Translations under genes and position numbers: made by a program
The notes under the pieces: model-generated
The model's database searches: none
What the model was told of the DNA's origin: nothing
What the model saw: the letters and a program-made list of their open reading frames with translations, nothing else
Origin: Streptomycetaceae bacterium MP113-05
GTDB lineage: Bacteria; Actinomycetota; Actinomycetes; Streptomycetales; Streptomycetaceae
Length of the DNA: 32,045 bases
Assembly: GCA_000497405.1 (NCBI GenBank)
Contig: KI547037.1
Coordinates: forward strand, 91,511-123,555
Direction of reading: 5' to 3'
Shown: positions 1 through 8,433 of the stretch, piece after piece
How positions within the stretch are numbered: position 1 is the first letter of the stretch
Layout: each line of letters opens with the position of its first letter

Positions 1-22
1 CCCCCCCACTCCTCACGGCAAA

Positions 23-36
23 AGAGTGATCACTCT
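23..36. repeat. Perfect 14-bp palindrome downstream of glpK
   Basis: AGAGTGATCACTCT is its own reverse complement, and GGC/GCC flank it with a small bulge. It lies about 100 bases past the glpK stop, where the next gene of a glycerol operon (glpD in Streptomyces) would be expected just outside the window. It could be a short terminator or processing hairpin, or an operator. Nothing else recognisable is seen in bases 1-133. Confidence 0.4.
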
Positions 37-133
37 GCCACAAAGGGGGAGTGGGAGGGATGTCAGTCCTGCCGTGCGGCCGGCGCTGCGCCGATCCCGT
101 TCCGGGCTGCAGAAGGGAGCGACGCCGGCTCGT

Positions 134-1669
134 TCAGGCTGATCCGCTCTCCTCGTCGATCCAGCCCATGGTCCGCTGCACGGCCTTGAGCCAGTTGCGG
201 TACTCGCTGTCGCGCTTCTCCGGGTCCATGCGGGGCGTCCATTCGGCTGCCCGCTTCCAGTTGGCCCGCAGCACCTCGGTGTCCGGCCAGAAGCCGACGG
301 CCAGACCGGCGGCGTAGGCCGCACCCAGGCAAGTGGTCTCGGCGACCATCGGCCGTTCGACCGGGGCGTCGAGGAAGTCCGCCATCATCTGCATCAGCAG
401 GTTGTCGGAAGTCATGCCGCCGTCGACCTTCAGGGAGGTCAGTTCGACACCGGAGTCCTTCTGCATGGCGTCGACGATCTCCCGTGTCTGCCAGGCGGTG
501 GCCTCCAGCACGGCCCGTGCCAGATGTGCCTTGGTGACGTACCGGGTCAGGCCCGCGATGACGCCTCGGGCGTCGGAACGCCAGTAGGGGGCGAACAGGC
601 CGGAGAACGCGGGAACGAAGTAGGCGCCTCCGTTGTCCTCCACCGAGCTGGCCAGCGTCTCGATCTCGGCCGCGCTGTTGATCAGGCCCATCTGGTCGCG
701 CATCCACTGCACCAGGGCACCGGTGACGGCGATGGACCCTTCCAGCGCGTAGACCGGTTTATCGTCCCCGATCCGGTATCCGACGGTGGTGAGCAGCCCG
801 TTGTAGGAGTTGACCGCTTCCTCTCCGGTGTTCAGCAGAAGGAAGGTGCCGGTGCCGTAGGTGGACTTGGCCTCGCCGGGGGAGTAGCAGGTCTGTCCGA
901 AAAGCGCGGCCTGCTGGTCGCCCAGCGCGGACGCCACCGGAACGCCTTCCAGCGTGCCGCGCGCATGGCCGTACACCTCGGCCGATGAGCGGATCTGCGG
1001 CAGCAGTGAGGTGGGCACGCCCATCGACGCGCAGATCGCCTCGTCCCACTGGAGGGTGCGAAGGTTCATCAGCATGGTGCGCGAGGCGTTGGTGACGTCG
1101 GTGACGTGTACCCCGCCGTCCGGGCCGCCGGTGAGGTTCCAGATCACCCATGAGTCCATCGTGCCGAACAGCAGTTCGCCGCGGTCCGCGCGCTCGCGCA
1201 AGCCGTCCACGTTGTCCAACAGCCAGCGGATCTTCGGGCCGGCGAAGTAGGACGCCAGCGGCAGGCCGGTCTCCCGGCGGAACCGGTCCTGCCCGACGTT
1301 GCGGCCCAACTCCTTGCACAGTGCGTCGGTACGGGTGTCCTGCCATACCAGGGCGTTGTGCACCGGCTCCCCCGTGGCCCTGTCCCAGAGCAGGGTGGTC
1401 TCGCGCTGGTTGGTGATGCCCAGTGCCTGCACGTCCTCCCTGGCGATTCCGCCGCGTTCCAGTGCGCCGGACACCACTTCCTGGACGTTGGCCCAGATCT
1501 CGGCGGCGTCATGCTCGACCCAGCCCGGGCGGGGGAGGATCTGCTCGTGTTCCTTCTGGTCGACGGACACGATCCGGCCGTCCCGGTCGAACACGATGCA
1601 ACGGCTGGAGGTGGTGCCCTGGTCGATGGCCGCGATGAACTCGCGCTCGGGGGCGGTGGTCTCGCTCAT
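134..1669 (-). CDS. glpK: Glycerol kinase
   Basis: ATP-dependent phosphorylation of glycerol to sn-glycerol 3-phosphate in the cytoplasm, the first step of glycerol catabolism. The product is 511 residues, the usual size for the FGGY kinase family. The N-terminal phosphate-binding motif DQGTTSSR is at residues 16-23, and the [10 protein letters not shown] segment carries the expected catalytic aspartate at residue 251 (equivalent to Asp245 of the E. coli enzyme). The ATG start has a GGAG sequence just upstream. It lies 84 bases downstream of glpF on the same strand, with no obvious terminator between them, so co-transcription from the glpF promoter is likely. In Streptomyces this gene is also called gylA. 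The assignment is secure. Confidence 0.97.
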   Translation of the reverse strand: MSETTAPEREFIAAIDQGTTSSRCIVFDRDGRIVSVDQKEHEQILPRPGWVEHDAAEIWANVQEVVSGALERGGIAREDVQALGITNQRETTLLWDRATGEPVHNALVWQDTRTDALCKELGRNVGQDRFRRETGLPLASYFAGPKIRWLLDNVDGLRERADRGELLFGTMDSWVIWNLTGGPDGGVHVTDVTNASRTMLMNLRTLQWDEAICASMGVPTSLLPQIRSSAEVYGHARGTLEGVPVASALGDQQAALFGQTCYSPGEAKSTYGTGTFLLLNTGEEAVNSYNGLLTTVGYRIGDDKPVYALEGSIAVTGALVQWMRDQMGLINSAAEIETLASSVEDNGGAYFVPAFSGLFAPYWRSDARGVIAGLTRYVTKAHLARAVLEATAWQTREIVDAMQKDSGVELTSLKVDGGMTSDNLLMQMMADFLDAPVERPMVAETTCLGAAYAAGLAVGFWPDTEVLRANWKRAAEWTPRMDPEKRDSEYRNWLKAVQRTMGWIDEESGSA

Positions 1670-1753
1670 GGGGGCTCCGATGGCGTCGTCGGGTGGTTGG
1701 GATGTGGCTTCGGGACGGGTGCGCTGCGGGCCCGGTCGTAACGGTCCGGCGGC

Positions 1754-2560
1754 TCAGGCGAAGGCGAGGGTGTAGATGCCCCCGGCCAGCGCGCCGCCGA
1801 TCAGTGGTCCGGCGACCGGCACCCAGGCGTAGCTCCAGTCCGAGCTTCCCTTGTTCGGCAGCGGAAGCATCGCGTGGACCAGGCGGGGACCGAGGTCGCG
1901 GGCCGGGTTGATGGCGTAGCCCGTCGGTCCGCCGAGGGAGAGACCGATGCCGACGACGACCAGAGCGGTGACCAGTACCCCGAGCGGGCCCAGGCCCTCG
2001 CCGTCCTGGTTCAGGCCCTGGGTGAGGATGGCCAGCACCAGCACGACGGTGGCGATGACTTCTGTGGCGAGGTTCTGCCAGGTGTTGCGGATCTCCGGGG
2101 CGGTGGAGAATATGCCCAGCACCGGGCCGGGGCCCGGTGTGGCCGGCCCCTCGGCCGCCCGGTCGGCGACCGCAGTCTCCTGTGCGCCGGGCCCGCCGAC
2201 GGCTTCACGCCCGGTGAGGTGGGCGAGGAACTGGCCGTAGTAGGACACCCACACCAGCGAGGCGCCGAGCATCGCGCCGATCATCTGGGCCGTCACGTAG
2301 TACGGCACGTCGCTCCACCGGGTGCCGCCCTGGACGGCGAGTCCCACGGTCACCGCCGGGTTGAGATGCGCGCCGGAGACGCCGGCCGCGATGTAGGCGC
2401 CGGTCAGCACCGCCATGCCCCACCCGAGCCCGATCGCCGTCCAGCCGGCGTTGAACGCCTTGGACTTCCGGAAGGTGACCGCCGCACACACGCCGCCGCC
2501 GAGCAGGATCAGCACCGCGGTGCCGGTGATCTCACCGAGGAAGATGTCGGAGATGGACAC
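1754..2560 (-). CDS. glpF: Glycerol uptake facilitator (aquaglyceroporin)
   Basis: Membrane channel of the MIP family that lets glycerol enter by facilitated diffusion; GlpK then traps it as glycerol 3-phosphate. Both half-helix signatures are present: NPA at residues 67-69 (in HLNPAV) and NPARD at residues 218-222, the latter typical of glycerol facilitators. The 268-residue length is normal. Several hydrophobic segments are visible, with a longer hydrophilic Gly/Pro/Ala-rich stretch around residues 120-155. The reading frame is open further upstream, but a GTG at 2558-2560 preceded by AAGGAG with good spacing is chosen, because the upstream residues are low-complexity and not membrane-like. 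First gene of the glpFK operon and likely repressed by GylR. Confidence 0.95.
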   Translation of the reverse strand: MSISDIFLGEITGTAVLILLGGGVCAAVTFRKSKAFNAGWTAIGLGWGMAVLTGAYIAAGVSGAHLNPAVTVGLAVQGGTRWSDVPYYVTAQMIGAMLGASLVWVSYYGQFLAHLTGREAVGGPGAQETAVADRAAEGPATPGPGPVLGIFSTAPEIRNTWQNLATEVIATVVLVLAILTQGLNQDGEGLGPLGVLVTALVVVGIGLSLGGPTGYAINPARDLGPRLVHAMLPLPNKGSSDWSYAWVPVAGPLIGGALAGGIYTLAFA

Positions 2561-2610
2561 CCGGGACTCCTTAGGTTCGTCCGAATGGGCAGCGGCGTGT
2601 TTCCGTCCCG

Positions 2611-2626
2611 CGTTCGGCATTGTCGA
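2611..2626 (-). promoter_or_regulatory. Candidate GylR operator at glpF
   Basis: On the minus strand this reads TCGACAATGCCGAACG. It matches 15 of 16 bases of a site in front of gylR (3568-3583). It is a quasi-palindrome (TCG-N7-CGA), as expected for an IclR-family site, and falls just downstream of the predicted glpF transcription start. Binding by GylR is inferred, not shown. Confidence 0.6.
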
Positions 2627-2638
2627 CCGCCGGGCGGC

Positions 2639-2667
2639 AGTTTTCTCCGCCAGAGGTGAACCGTCAA
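2639..2667 (-). promoter_or_regulatory. Predicted glpF promoter
   Basis: On the minus strand, TTGACG (2667-2662) is followed after 17 bases by AAAACT (2644-2639), a near-consensus housekeeping promoter. The expected start of transcription is near 2632, so the candidate GylR operator at 2611-2626 would lie in the early transcribed region, well placed for repression. Confidence 0.5.
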
Positions 2668-2771
2668 GAGGCCGGGACGGGGCAGATGTCGTCTCCCAGG
2701 TCCGGCCAGCTTCCGGCGCCGGCGGAGCCGGGCGAGTGCCGGGTCGCAGGCCGTACCGCGGGGGAACGGTC

Positions 2772-3539
2772 TCAGAAACGCCCCGAACCCAGGTCACGGG
2801 ACACCGCACGGGCGCAGCCCCGGACCGCGGCCACCAGCGACGGCCGCAGCGCGCCCGCGGGATCGCACACCCGTTCCACCGCGCCGGTGATCCCCACCGC
2901 GCCGACCGGCATCCGGCGCCGGTCATGGATCGGCGCCGCGAGGGACGCCAGCCCCTCCCAGGTCTCCTCCACGTCGGCCGCCCAGCCCCGGGCCCGGGTC
3001 AGCTCCAGTGCCGACTCCAGTCCGCGGGCCGTGACGGTCGTCCGCTCGGTGTAGGCCTCGCGGTCCGCCTCCATTGCCTCACTGTGCGCCACCGGGTCGT
3101 ATGCCGCCAGCACCTTGCCCAGGGCCGTGCTGTGCAGTGGTTGCATGGCCCCCACCTCCAGCACCTGCCGGCTGTCGTCCGGCCGGAAGACGTGGTGCAC
3201 CACCAGTACGCCCTGCTGGTGCAGAACGCCCAGGTAGGCGCTCTCGCCGCTGGAACGGGCCAGGTCGTCGGTCCATACCAGCGCCCGGGCCCTGAGCTCG
3301 TGCACGTCCAGATAGCTGTTGCCCAGTCGAAGGAGTTCGGCGCCCAGGGTGTACCTCCCGGTCGCCTCGTCCTGCTCGACGAAGCCCTCCTGCTGGAGGG
3401 TGCGGATCAGGCCGTGTGCGGTGCCCTTGGCCAGTTGCAGCGCAGAGGCGATCTCGGACAGGCCGAGCCGTCTCTCCCCGCCCGCGAGCAGCCGCAGAAC
3501 GGCCGCCGCCCGCTCCAGCGACTGGATGGTCCGGGCCAT
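2772..3539 (-). CDS. gylR: IclR-family glycerol operon repressor GylR
   Basis: Transcription factor of 255 residues with an N-terminal winged helix-turn-helix (about residues 5-65, containing [19 protein letters not shown]) and a C-terminal IclR effector domain (about residues 80-250). In Streptomyces coelicolor GylR represses the glycerol operon and its own gene, with induction by glycerol or glycerol 3-phosphate. Here the gene is immediately upstream of glpF on the same strand, 211 bases away, which supports the same role. The ATG start has AAGGAG seven bases upstream. A -10-like TAGTCT lies upstream with a candidate operator beside it, consistent with autoregulation. The family call is certain; the GylR name rests on gene context. 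Confidence 0.93.
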   Translation of the reverse strand: MARTIQSLERAAAVLRLLAGGERRLGLSEIASALQLAKGTAHGLIRTLQQEGFVEQDEATGRYTLGAELLRLGNSYLDVHELRARALVWTDDLARSSGESAYLGVLHQQGVLVVHHVFRPDDSRQVLEVGAMQPLHSTALGKVLAAYDPVAHSEAMEADREAYTERTTVTARGLESALELTRARGWAADVEETWEGLASLAAPIHDRRRMPVGAVGITGAVERVCDPAGALRPSLVAAVRGCARAVSRDLGSGRF

Positions 3540-3560
3540 CGGCAGACTCCTTGCCGGGTA

Positions 3561-3566
3561 AGACTA
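3561..3566 (-). promoter_or_regulatory. Predicted -10 element of gylR
   Basis: The minus strand reads TAGTCT, a TAnnnT-type -10 box, 21 bases upstream of the gylR ATG with AAGGAG in between. No convincing -35 is visible; the candidate operator occupies the spacer position. Confidence 0.35.
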
Positions 3567-3567
3567 T

Positions 3568-3583
3568 TCGACGATGCCGAACG
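3568..3583 (+). promoter_or_regulatory. Candidate GylR operator at gylR
   Basis: The sequence TCGACGATGCCGAACG is within one base of the element in front of glpF, and extending it gives the quasi-palindrome TTCG-N7-CGAA. It abuts the predicted -10 of gylR. A second GATGCCGA copy lies about 20 bases further on (3593-3600). Autorepression by GylR is the natural reading, but this is inferred. Confidence 0.6.
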
Positions 3584-3677
3584 CTATCGCCTGATGCCGA
3601 CCGCCGAAAGACAGGGTGGATCCCCGGAGTGCCGTCCCGCTCCTCGGAACGGCCGGAACAGTCGGGCGCCCGGCGGC

Positions 3678-3740
3678 TACCCTGGTCGGGTGCGCCGCCC
3701 CCACGGGTGGTGCAAAGCCGACAGCCGTCGCACCCCAGGG
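3678..3740 (+). promoter_or_regulatory. Structured metH leader, possible cis-regulatory RNA
   Basis: Three nested stems can be drawn: CCCTGG (3680-3685) with CCAGGG (3735-3740), GGTGCG (3689-3694) with CGCACC (3729-3734), and CCGCCC (3695-3700) with GGGTGG (3705-3710, one G-U pair) closed by a CCAC loop. Bases 3711-3728 stay unpaired. The outer 3' arm covers the AGGG of the metH ribosome binding site, so folding could hide it. A TACCCT at 3678-3683 could instead be a -10 box; transcription would then start near 3690 and the outer stem would be absent. It does not match any riboswitch consensus I remember. Confidence 0.4.
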
Positions 3741-3749
3741 AGCATTTCC

Positions 3750-6700
3750 ATGGCCTCGCCCAGCACGCCGTCCCACGCCCGCACCTCCCGTGCAGACGCT
3801 CTCCGCGAGGCACTCGCCTCGCGAGTCGTCGTTGCCGACGGAGCGATGGGCACGATGCTCCAGGCGCAGGACCCCTCACTGGACGACTTCCAGCAACTCG
3901 AGGGCTGCAACGAGATCCTCAACGTCACCCGGCCGGACATCGTCTCCTCCGTCCATCGCGAGTACTTCGAAGCCGGCGTCGACTGCGTCGAGACCAACAC
4001 CTTCGGGGCGAACCTCGCCGCGCTCGGTGAGTACGACATCGCCCACCGCATTCACGAACTCTCCGAAGCCGGCGTGCGCGTGGCCCGCGACGTTGCCGAC
4101 GAGTTCGAGAGCGGCGACGGCCGTATGCGCTGGGTACTCGGCTCGATGGGCCCCGGCACCAAGCTCCCCACTCTCGGCCACGCACCGTACGCAGCGCTTC
4201 GCGACGCCTATCAGCAGAACGCCGAGGGCATGATCGCCGGCGGAGCCGACGCGTTGCTGGTGGAGACCACTCAGGACCTGCTGCAGACCAAGGCATCCGT
4301 GCTCGGCGCCCGCCGCGCACTGGACGCGACCGGCACCTCCTTGCCGCTGCTGTGCTCAGTCACCGTGGAGACCACCGGCACGATGCTCCTGGGCTCCGAG
4401 ATCGGCGCCGCGCTGACCGCGCTCGAACCGCTCGGCATCGACATGATCGGCCTCAACTGCGCCACCGGTCCCGCCGAGATGAGCGAGCACCTGCGCTACC
4501 TCGCCCGGCACGCCAGGGTCCCGATCTCCTGCATGCCCAATGCCGGGCTCCCGTCCCTCGGCAAGGACGGGGCGCACTACCCGCTGACCGCTCCCGAACT
4601 CGCCGACGCACAGGACGGCTTCATCCGCGACTACGGACTCTCGCTGGTCGGCGGCTGCTGCGGCACCACCCCCGAGCACCTGCGACAGCTGGTCGAAAGG
4701 GTGCGCGGCGTCGAGTACCCCGCCCGCAGCCCGCGTCCCGAGCCCGGCGCCTCCTCCCTCTACCAGACCGTGCCCTTCCGCCAGGACACCTCCTACTTGG
4801 CGATCGGCGAGCGCACCAACGCCAACGGCTCGAAGAAGTTCCGCACCGCCATGCTCGAAGGGCGCTGGGACGACTGCGTGGAGATGGCCCGCGACCAGAT
4901 CCGTGAGGGAGCCCACCTGCTCGACCTGTGCGTCGACTACGTCGGTCGGGACGGCGTCGCCGACATGAGGGAGCTGGCCGGACGCTTCGCGACCGCCTCC
5001 ACCCTGCCGATCGTGCTCGACTCCACCGAACCTCCGGTGCTGGAGGCGGGCCTGGAGAAGCTCGGTGGACGTGCTGTCATCAACTCCGTCAACTACGAGG
5101 ACGGCGACGGCCCCGATTCCCGCTTCGCGCGTATCACCCGCCTGGCGACCGAGCACGGCGCCGCGCTCATCGCGCTGACCATCGACGAGGAGGGCCAGGC
5201 CCGCACTCCCGAGCACAAGGTCGCCATCGCCGAGCGGCTCATCGAGGACCTCACCGCCAACTGGGGCGTCGACGAGTCCGACATCCTCATCGACTGCCTG
5301 ACCTTCACGGTCTGCACCGGGCAGGAGGAGTCCCGCAAGGACGGCATCGCCACCATCGAGGCCATCCGCGAACTCAAGCGCCGCCACCCCCGGGTACAGA
5401 CCACCCTCGGGCTCTCCAACATCTCCTTCGGCCTCAACCCGGCCGCCCGCCAGGTCCTCAACTCCGTCTTCCTCGACGAATGCGTCAAGGCCGGCCTGGA
5501 CTCGGCGATCGTGCACGCCTCCAAGATCCTTCCCATCGCCCGGCTGGAGGAGGAGCAGGTCCAGGTTGCGCTCGACCTCATCCACGACCGGCGCCGCGAG
5601 GGCTACGACCCGCTCTCCAGGCTGCTGGAGCTCTTCGAGGGCGTGGACACCAAGTCCCTCAAGGCGGGCCGGGCCGAGGAGCTCGCGGCGCTGCCGCTGG
5701 AGGAGCGCCTGCAGCGCCGCATCATCGATGGTGAACGCAACGGCCTCGAAGCAGATCTGGACGACGCACTGGCGGGACGGCCGGCGCTGGACATCGTCAA
5801 CGAGACGCTACTGGCCGGCATGAAGGTCGTCGGCGAGCTCTTCGGCTCCGGCCGGATGCAGCTGCCGTTCGTCCTCCAGTCCGCGGAGGTGATGAAGACC
5901 GCAGTGGCCCACCTGGAGCCGCACATGGACAAGGCCGATGACGAGGGCAAGGGCACCATCGTGCTCGCCACCGTTCGCGGCGACGTCCACGACATCGGCA
6001 AGAACCTCGTCGACATCATCCTCTCCAACAACGGCTACAACGTCGTCAACCTGGGTATCAAGCAGCCCGTCTCCGCCATCCTGGATGCGGCCCGGGAACA
6101 CAAGGCCGACGTCATCGGCATGTCCGGGCTGCTGGTGAAGTCCACGGTGATCATGAAGGAGAACCTGGAGGAGCTGAACCAGCGCCGCATGTCCGCCGAC
6201 TTCCCCGTCATCCTCGGCGGCGCCGCGCTGACCCGTGCCTACGTCGAGCAGGACCTGCACGAGATCTACGAGGGCGAGGTCCGCTACGCTCGCGACGCCT
6301 TCGAAGGTCTGCGCCTGATGGACACCCTCATCGCCGTCAAACGCGGCGTACCCGGTGCCGAGCTGCCCGAACTGAAGAAGCGGCGGGTCCCCAAGCGGGA
6401 AACCACGACGCCCGAAGAGCCGGAGAACGACGGCTCGGTGCGCTCCGACGTCGCCCGGGACAACCCCGTGCCCACCCCGCCCTTCCGTGGCACCCGCGTC
6501 ATCAAGGGCATCCCTCTCAAGGACTACGCCTCCTGGCTCGACGAGGGCGCTCTGTTCAAAGGCCAGTGGGGGCTGAAGGAGTCCCGCACCGGCGAAGGCC
6601 CCACTTACCGGGAACTGGTGGAGACCGAGGGCCGCCCGCGGCTCCGCGGCTGGCTGGACAAGCTCCAGCGCGACAACCTTCTGGAGGCTGCCGTCGTCTA

Positions 6701-7262
6701 CGGTTACTTCCCCTGCGTCTCCAAGGGGGACGACCTGATCCTGCTGGACGACACCGGTGCCGAACGCACCCGTTTCACCTTCCCCCGCCAGCGACGGGGG
6801 CGCCGGCTGTGCCTCGCCGACTTCTTCCGTTCCGAGGACAGTGGCGAGACCGACGTCGTCGGACTGCAGGTCGTCACGGCCGGATCGAGGATCGGCGAGG
6901 CCACCGCCGAGCTGTTCGCCTCCGACTCCTACCGCGACTACCTGGAACTGCACGGCCTCTCCGTCCAGCTCGCCGAGGCCCTGGCCGAGTACTGGCACGC
7001 ACGCCAGCGCGCCGAACTCGGCTTCGCAGGCGAGGACCCCGACGCGGTCACCGACATGTTCGATCTGAAGTACCGCGGCGCCCGCTTCTCCCTCGGCTAC
7101 GGTGCCTGCCCCACCCTGGAGGACCGGGCCAAGATCGCCGAGCTGCTGCGCCCCGAGCGGATCGGGGTCGAACTCTCGCCCGAGTTCCAGCTCCACCCGG
7201 AACAGTCCACCGACGCGATCGTGCTGCACCACCCGGAGGCGAAGTACTTCAACGCACGGTAG
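3750..7262 (+). CDS. metH: Cobalamin-dependent methionine synthase
   Basis: Transfers the methyl group of 5-methyltetrahydrofolate to homocysteine through methylcobalamin, making methionine. The 1170-residue protein has all four modules. The homocysteine domain (about 1-325) has zinc ligands Cys237, Cys303 and Cys304 (in GGCCGTTP). The pterin domain (about 340-620) begins near IGERTNANGSKKF. The B12 cap and binding domain (about 640-880) has the DVHDIGKN motif at 745-752, with His747 as the cobalt ligand. The C-terminal AdoMet reactivation domain follows. The frame is open far upstream, but the ATG at 3750, with AGGGAG eight bases before it, starts the conserved part; upstream residues are low-complexity. 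It diverges from gylR, and the structured leader may control translation. Confidence 0.97.
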   Translation: MASPSTPSHARTSRADALREALASRVVVADGAMGTMLQAQDPSLDDFQQLEGCNEILNVTRPDIVSSVHREYFEAGVDCVETNTFGANLAALGEYDIAHRIHELSEAGVRVARDVADEFESGDGRMRWVLGSMGPGTKLPTLGHAPYAALRDAYQQNAEGMIAGGADALLVETTQDLLQTKASVLGARRALDATGTSLPLLCSVTVETTGTMLLGSEIGAALTALEPLGIDMIGLNCATGPAEMSEHLRYLARHARVPISCMPNAGLPSLGKDGAHYPLTAPELADAQDGFIRDYGLSLVGGCCGTTPEHLRQLVERVRGVEYPARSPRPEPGASSLYQTVPFRQDTSYLAIGERTNANGSKKFRTAMLEGRWDDCVEMARDQIREGAHLLDLCVDYVGRDGVADMRELAGRFATASTLPIVLDSTEPPVLEAGLEKLGGRAVINSVNYEDGDGPDSRFARITRLATEHGAALIALTIDEEGQARTPEHKVAIAERLIEDLTANWGVDESDILIDCLTFTVCTGQEESRKDGIATIEAIRELKRRHPRVQTTLGLSNISFGLNPAARQVLNSVFLDECVKAGLDSAIVHASKILPIARLEEEQVQVALDLIHDRRREGYDPLSRLLELFEGVDTKSLKAGRAEELAALPLEERLQRRIIDGERNGLEADLDDALAGRPALDIVNETLLAGMKVVGELFGSGRMQLPFVLQSAEVMKTAVAHLEPHMDKADDEGKGTIVLATVRGDVHDIGKNLVDIILSNNGYNVVNLGIKQPVSAILDAAREHKADVIGMSGLLVKSTVIMKENLEELNQRRMSADFPVILGGAALTRAYVEQDLHEIYEGEVRYARDAFEGLRLMDTLIAVKRGVPGAELPELKKRRVPKRETTTPEEPENDGSVRSDVARDNPVPTPPFRGTRVIKGIPLKDYASWLDEGALFKGQWGLKESRTGEGPTYRELVETEGRPRLRGWLDKLQRDNLLEAAVVYGYFPCVSKGDDLILLDDTGAERTRFTFPRQRRGRRLCLADFFRSEDSGETDVVGLQVVTAGSRIGEATAELFASDSYRDYLELHGLSVQLAEALAEYWHARQRAELGFAGEDPDAVTDMFDLKYRGARFSLGYGACPTLEDRAKIAELLRPERIGVELSPEFQLHPEQSTDAIVLHHPEAKYFNAR

Positions 7263-7274
7263 CCACCCGGTGGC
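7262..7274 (+). terminator. Short hairpin at the metH stop
   Basis: GCCAC-CCG-GTGGC forms a five-base-pair hairpin that begins at the last base of the metH stop codon. It is small and lacks a T-run, so it is only a weak terminator candidate. Confidence 0.25.
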
Positions 7275-7401
7275 GGTGCGGCGTGCCGACGCGCACGGAA
7301 TCCGCCCCCGTCGTACACTGGACGGTCCGGTACAGGTCGGCCGCCCGTTCCCGGTGGAACGCGCGGTCGGCCTTCTCGTCCCTCCAGGAGGCGTGACGCG
7401 G

Positions 7402-8142
7402 ATGACCAGTTCCATCCCGGCCCCCATCACCCGTACGGCCGACGGCGCCGCTCTCCATGCGGTACTGCTGGACATGGACGGCACTCTGGTCGACACCGAG
7501 GAATTCTGGTGGGACGCGGAGGTCGAGGTCTTCGCCGAACTCGGACACGAACTCGAGGACACCTGGCGGCACATCGTCGTCGGCGGCCCGATGTCGCGCA
7601 GCGCCGGCTTCCTCATCGAAGCCACCGGCGCCGGGATCCCCCTCGGCGAGCTGACCGTACTGCTCAACGCCAAGTTCAGCGAACGGCTCGACCACGGCGT
7701 ACCCCTGATGCCGGGTACCCGTCGGCTGCTCACCGAACTCGCGGCGCACCAGGTCCCGACCGCGCTGGTCTCCGCCACCCACCGCACCGTGATGGACCGC
7801 ATGCTGCGCACTCTCGGGCCGGAGAACTTCGCCTTCACCGTCGCCGGGGACGAGCTGGAGCGCACCAAACCACATCCCGACCCCTACTTGCTGGCCGCTG
7901 CGCGGCTCGGCGCGGAGCCCGGTCGCTGCGCGGTGCTGGAGGACACCAGCACCGGCGTCGCATCCGCGGAGGCCGCAGGCTGTCACGTGGTCGCGATCCC
8001 CTCGGTGGCACCCATCGCGCCCGGTCGGCACCGCACGGTCGTGGAGTCCCTGGAGAAGGTGGACCTGGCCTTCCTCACCGCAGTCGTGGCCCACCACGGC
8101 CGGACCTCCGGCAGCACCCCGCCGAGGAACGAAACACACTGA
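7402..8142 (+). CDS. HAD-superfamily hydrolase (beta-phosphoglucomutase/phosphatase-like)
   Basis: A 246-residue member of the haloacid dehalogenase superfamily. Motif I is DMDGTLVD, with the nucleophile Asp24 and acid/base Asp26. Motif II is the Ser/Thr in ALVSATHRTV, motif III is the Lys in RTKPHPDPY, and motif IV is LEDTSTGVASA. The helical cap after motif I is typical of the phosphoglucomutase/phosphatase subfamily that acts on small sugar or nucleotide phosphates. The substrate cannot be read from sequence. The ATG at 7402 follows AGGAGG by ten bases; an in-frame GTG at 7393 is too close to that site. A TACACT at 7314-7319 may be its own -10 box. It follows metH by 139 bases; a functional link is not evident. 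Confidence 0.88.
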   Translation: MTSSIPAPITRTADGAALHAVLLDMDGTLVDTEEFWWDAEVEVFAELGHELEDTWRHIVVGGPMSRSAGFLIEATGAGIPLGELTVLLNAKFSERLDHGVPLMPGTRRLLTELAAHQVPTALVSATHRTVMDRMLRTLGPENFAFTVAGDELERTKPHPDPYLLAAARLGAEPGRCAVLEDTSTGVASAEAAGCHVVAIPSVAPIAPGRHRTVVESLEKVDLAFLTAVVAHHGRTSGSTPPRNETH

Positions 8143-8433
8143 CCGACGGGCGAGTTCGTGCGTGATGTTCGTCACGAACAGTCGTCGCAGGTGTCTCCGT
8201 GCGAGGGTCGCCCCGGCGGTCAGGGGCTCGCGGCGCGTCCGTGAAGACCGATTTCCGCCGGTTCCTCGGATGCCCGAAGGTGTCCGCTGGGCGGTGCGAA
8301 GATCCACATTATCGGTGTGCGATCAGGTGATCACCCCGGCTTGTCCGGCATGTCCCGGCAGAACTACTAGCCTCTGTGTCCCGGCCATCCACCCGAAGCG
8401 ACAACCGCGGCCGGACGAGGGAGACCGTCGACG
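8143..8433. other. Intergenic region with two inverted repeats
   Basis: About 290 bases without a convincing gene; the open frames here lack codon bias and a ribosome binding site. It holds GTTCGTG (8154-8160) facing CACGAAC (8173-8179), which may end the HAD gene transcript, and the palindrome GGTGATCACC (8326-8335). A possible promoter for the next gene is TTGTCC (8341-8346) and TACTAG (8365-8370) with an 18-base spacer. Confidence 0.4.

Noticed and set aside
2415..3749. Open frame joined in front of metH
   Set aside because: It is an artefact of high GC: it runs antisense to glpF and gylR, its residues are low-complexity, and a well-placed ribosome binding site precedes the ATG at 3750.
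3540..3749. Cobalamin riboswitch before metH
   Set aside because: No B12 box or other conserved cobalamin riboswitch segment could be found; only generic stems are seen.
5808..7868. Long antisense open frame over metH and the HAD gene
   Set aside because: Mirror of the codon bias of the real genes; no domain or start signal. Similar long frames opposite arc, dop and tatC were left out for the same reason.
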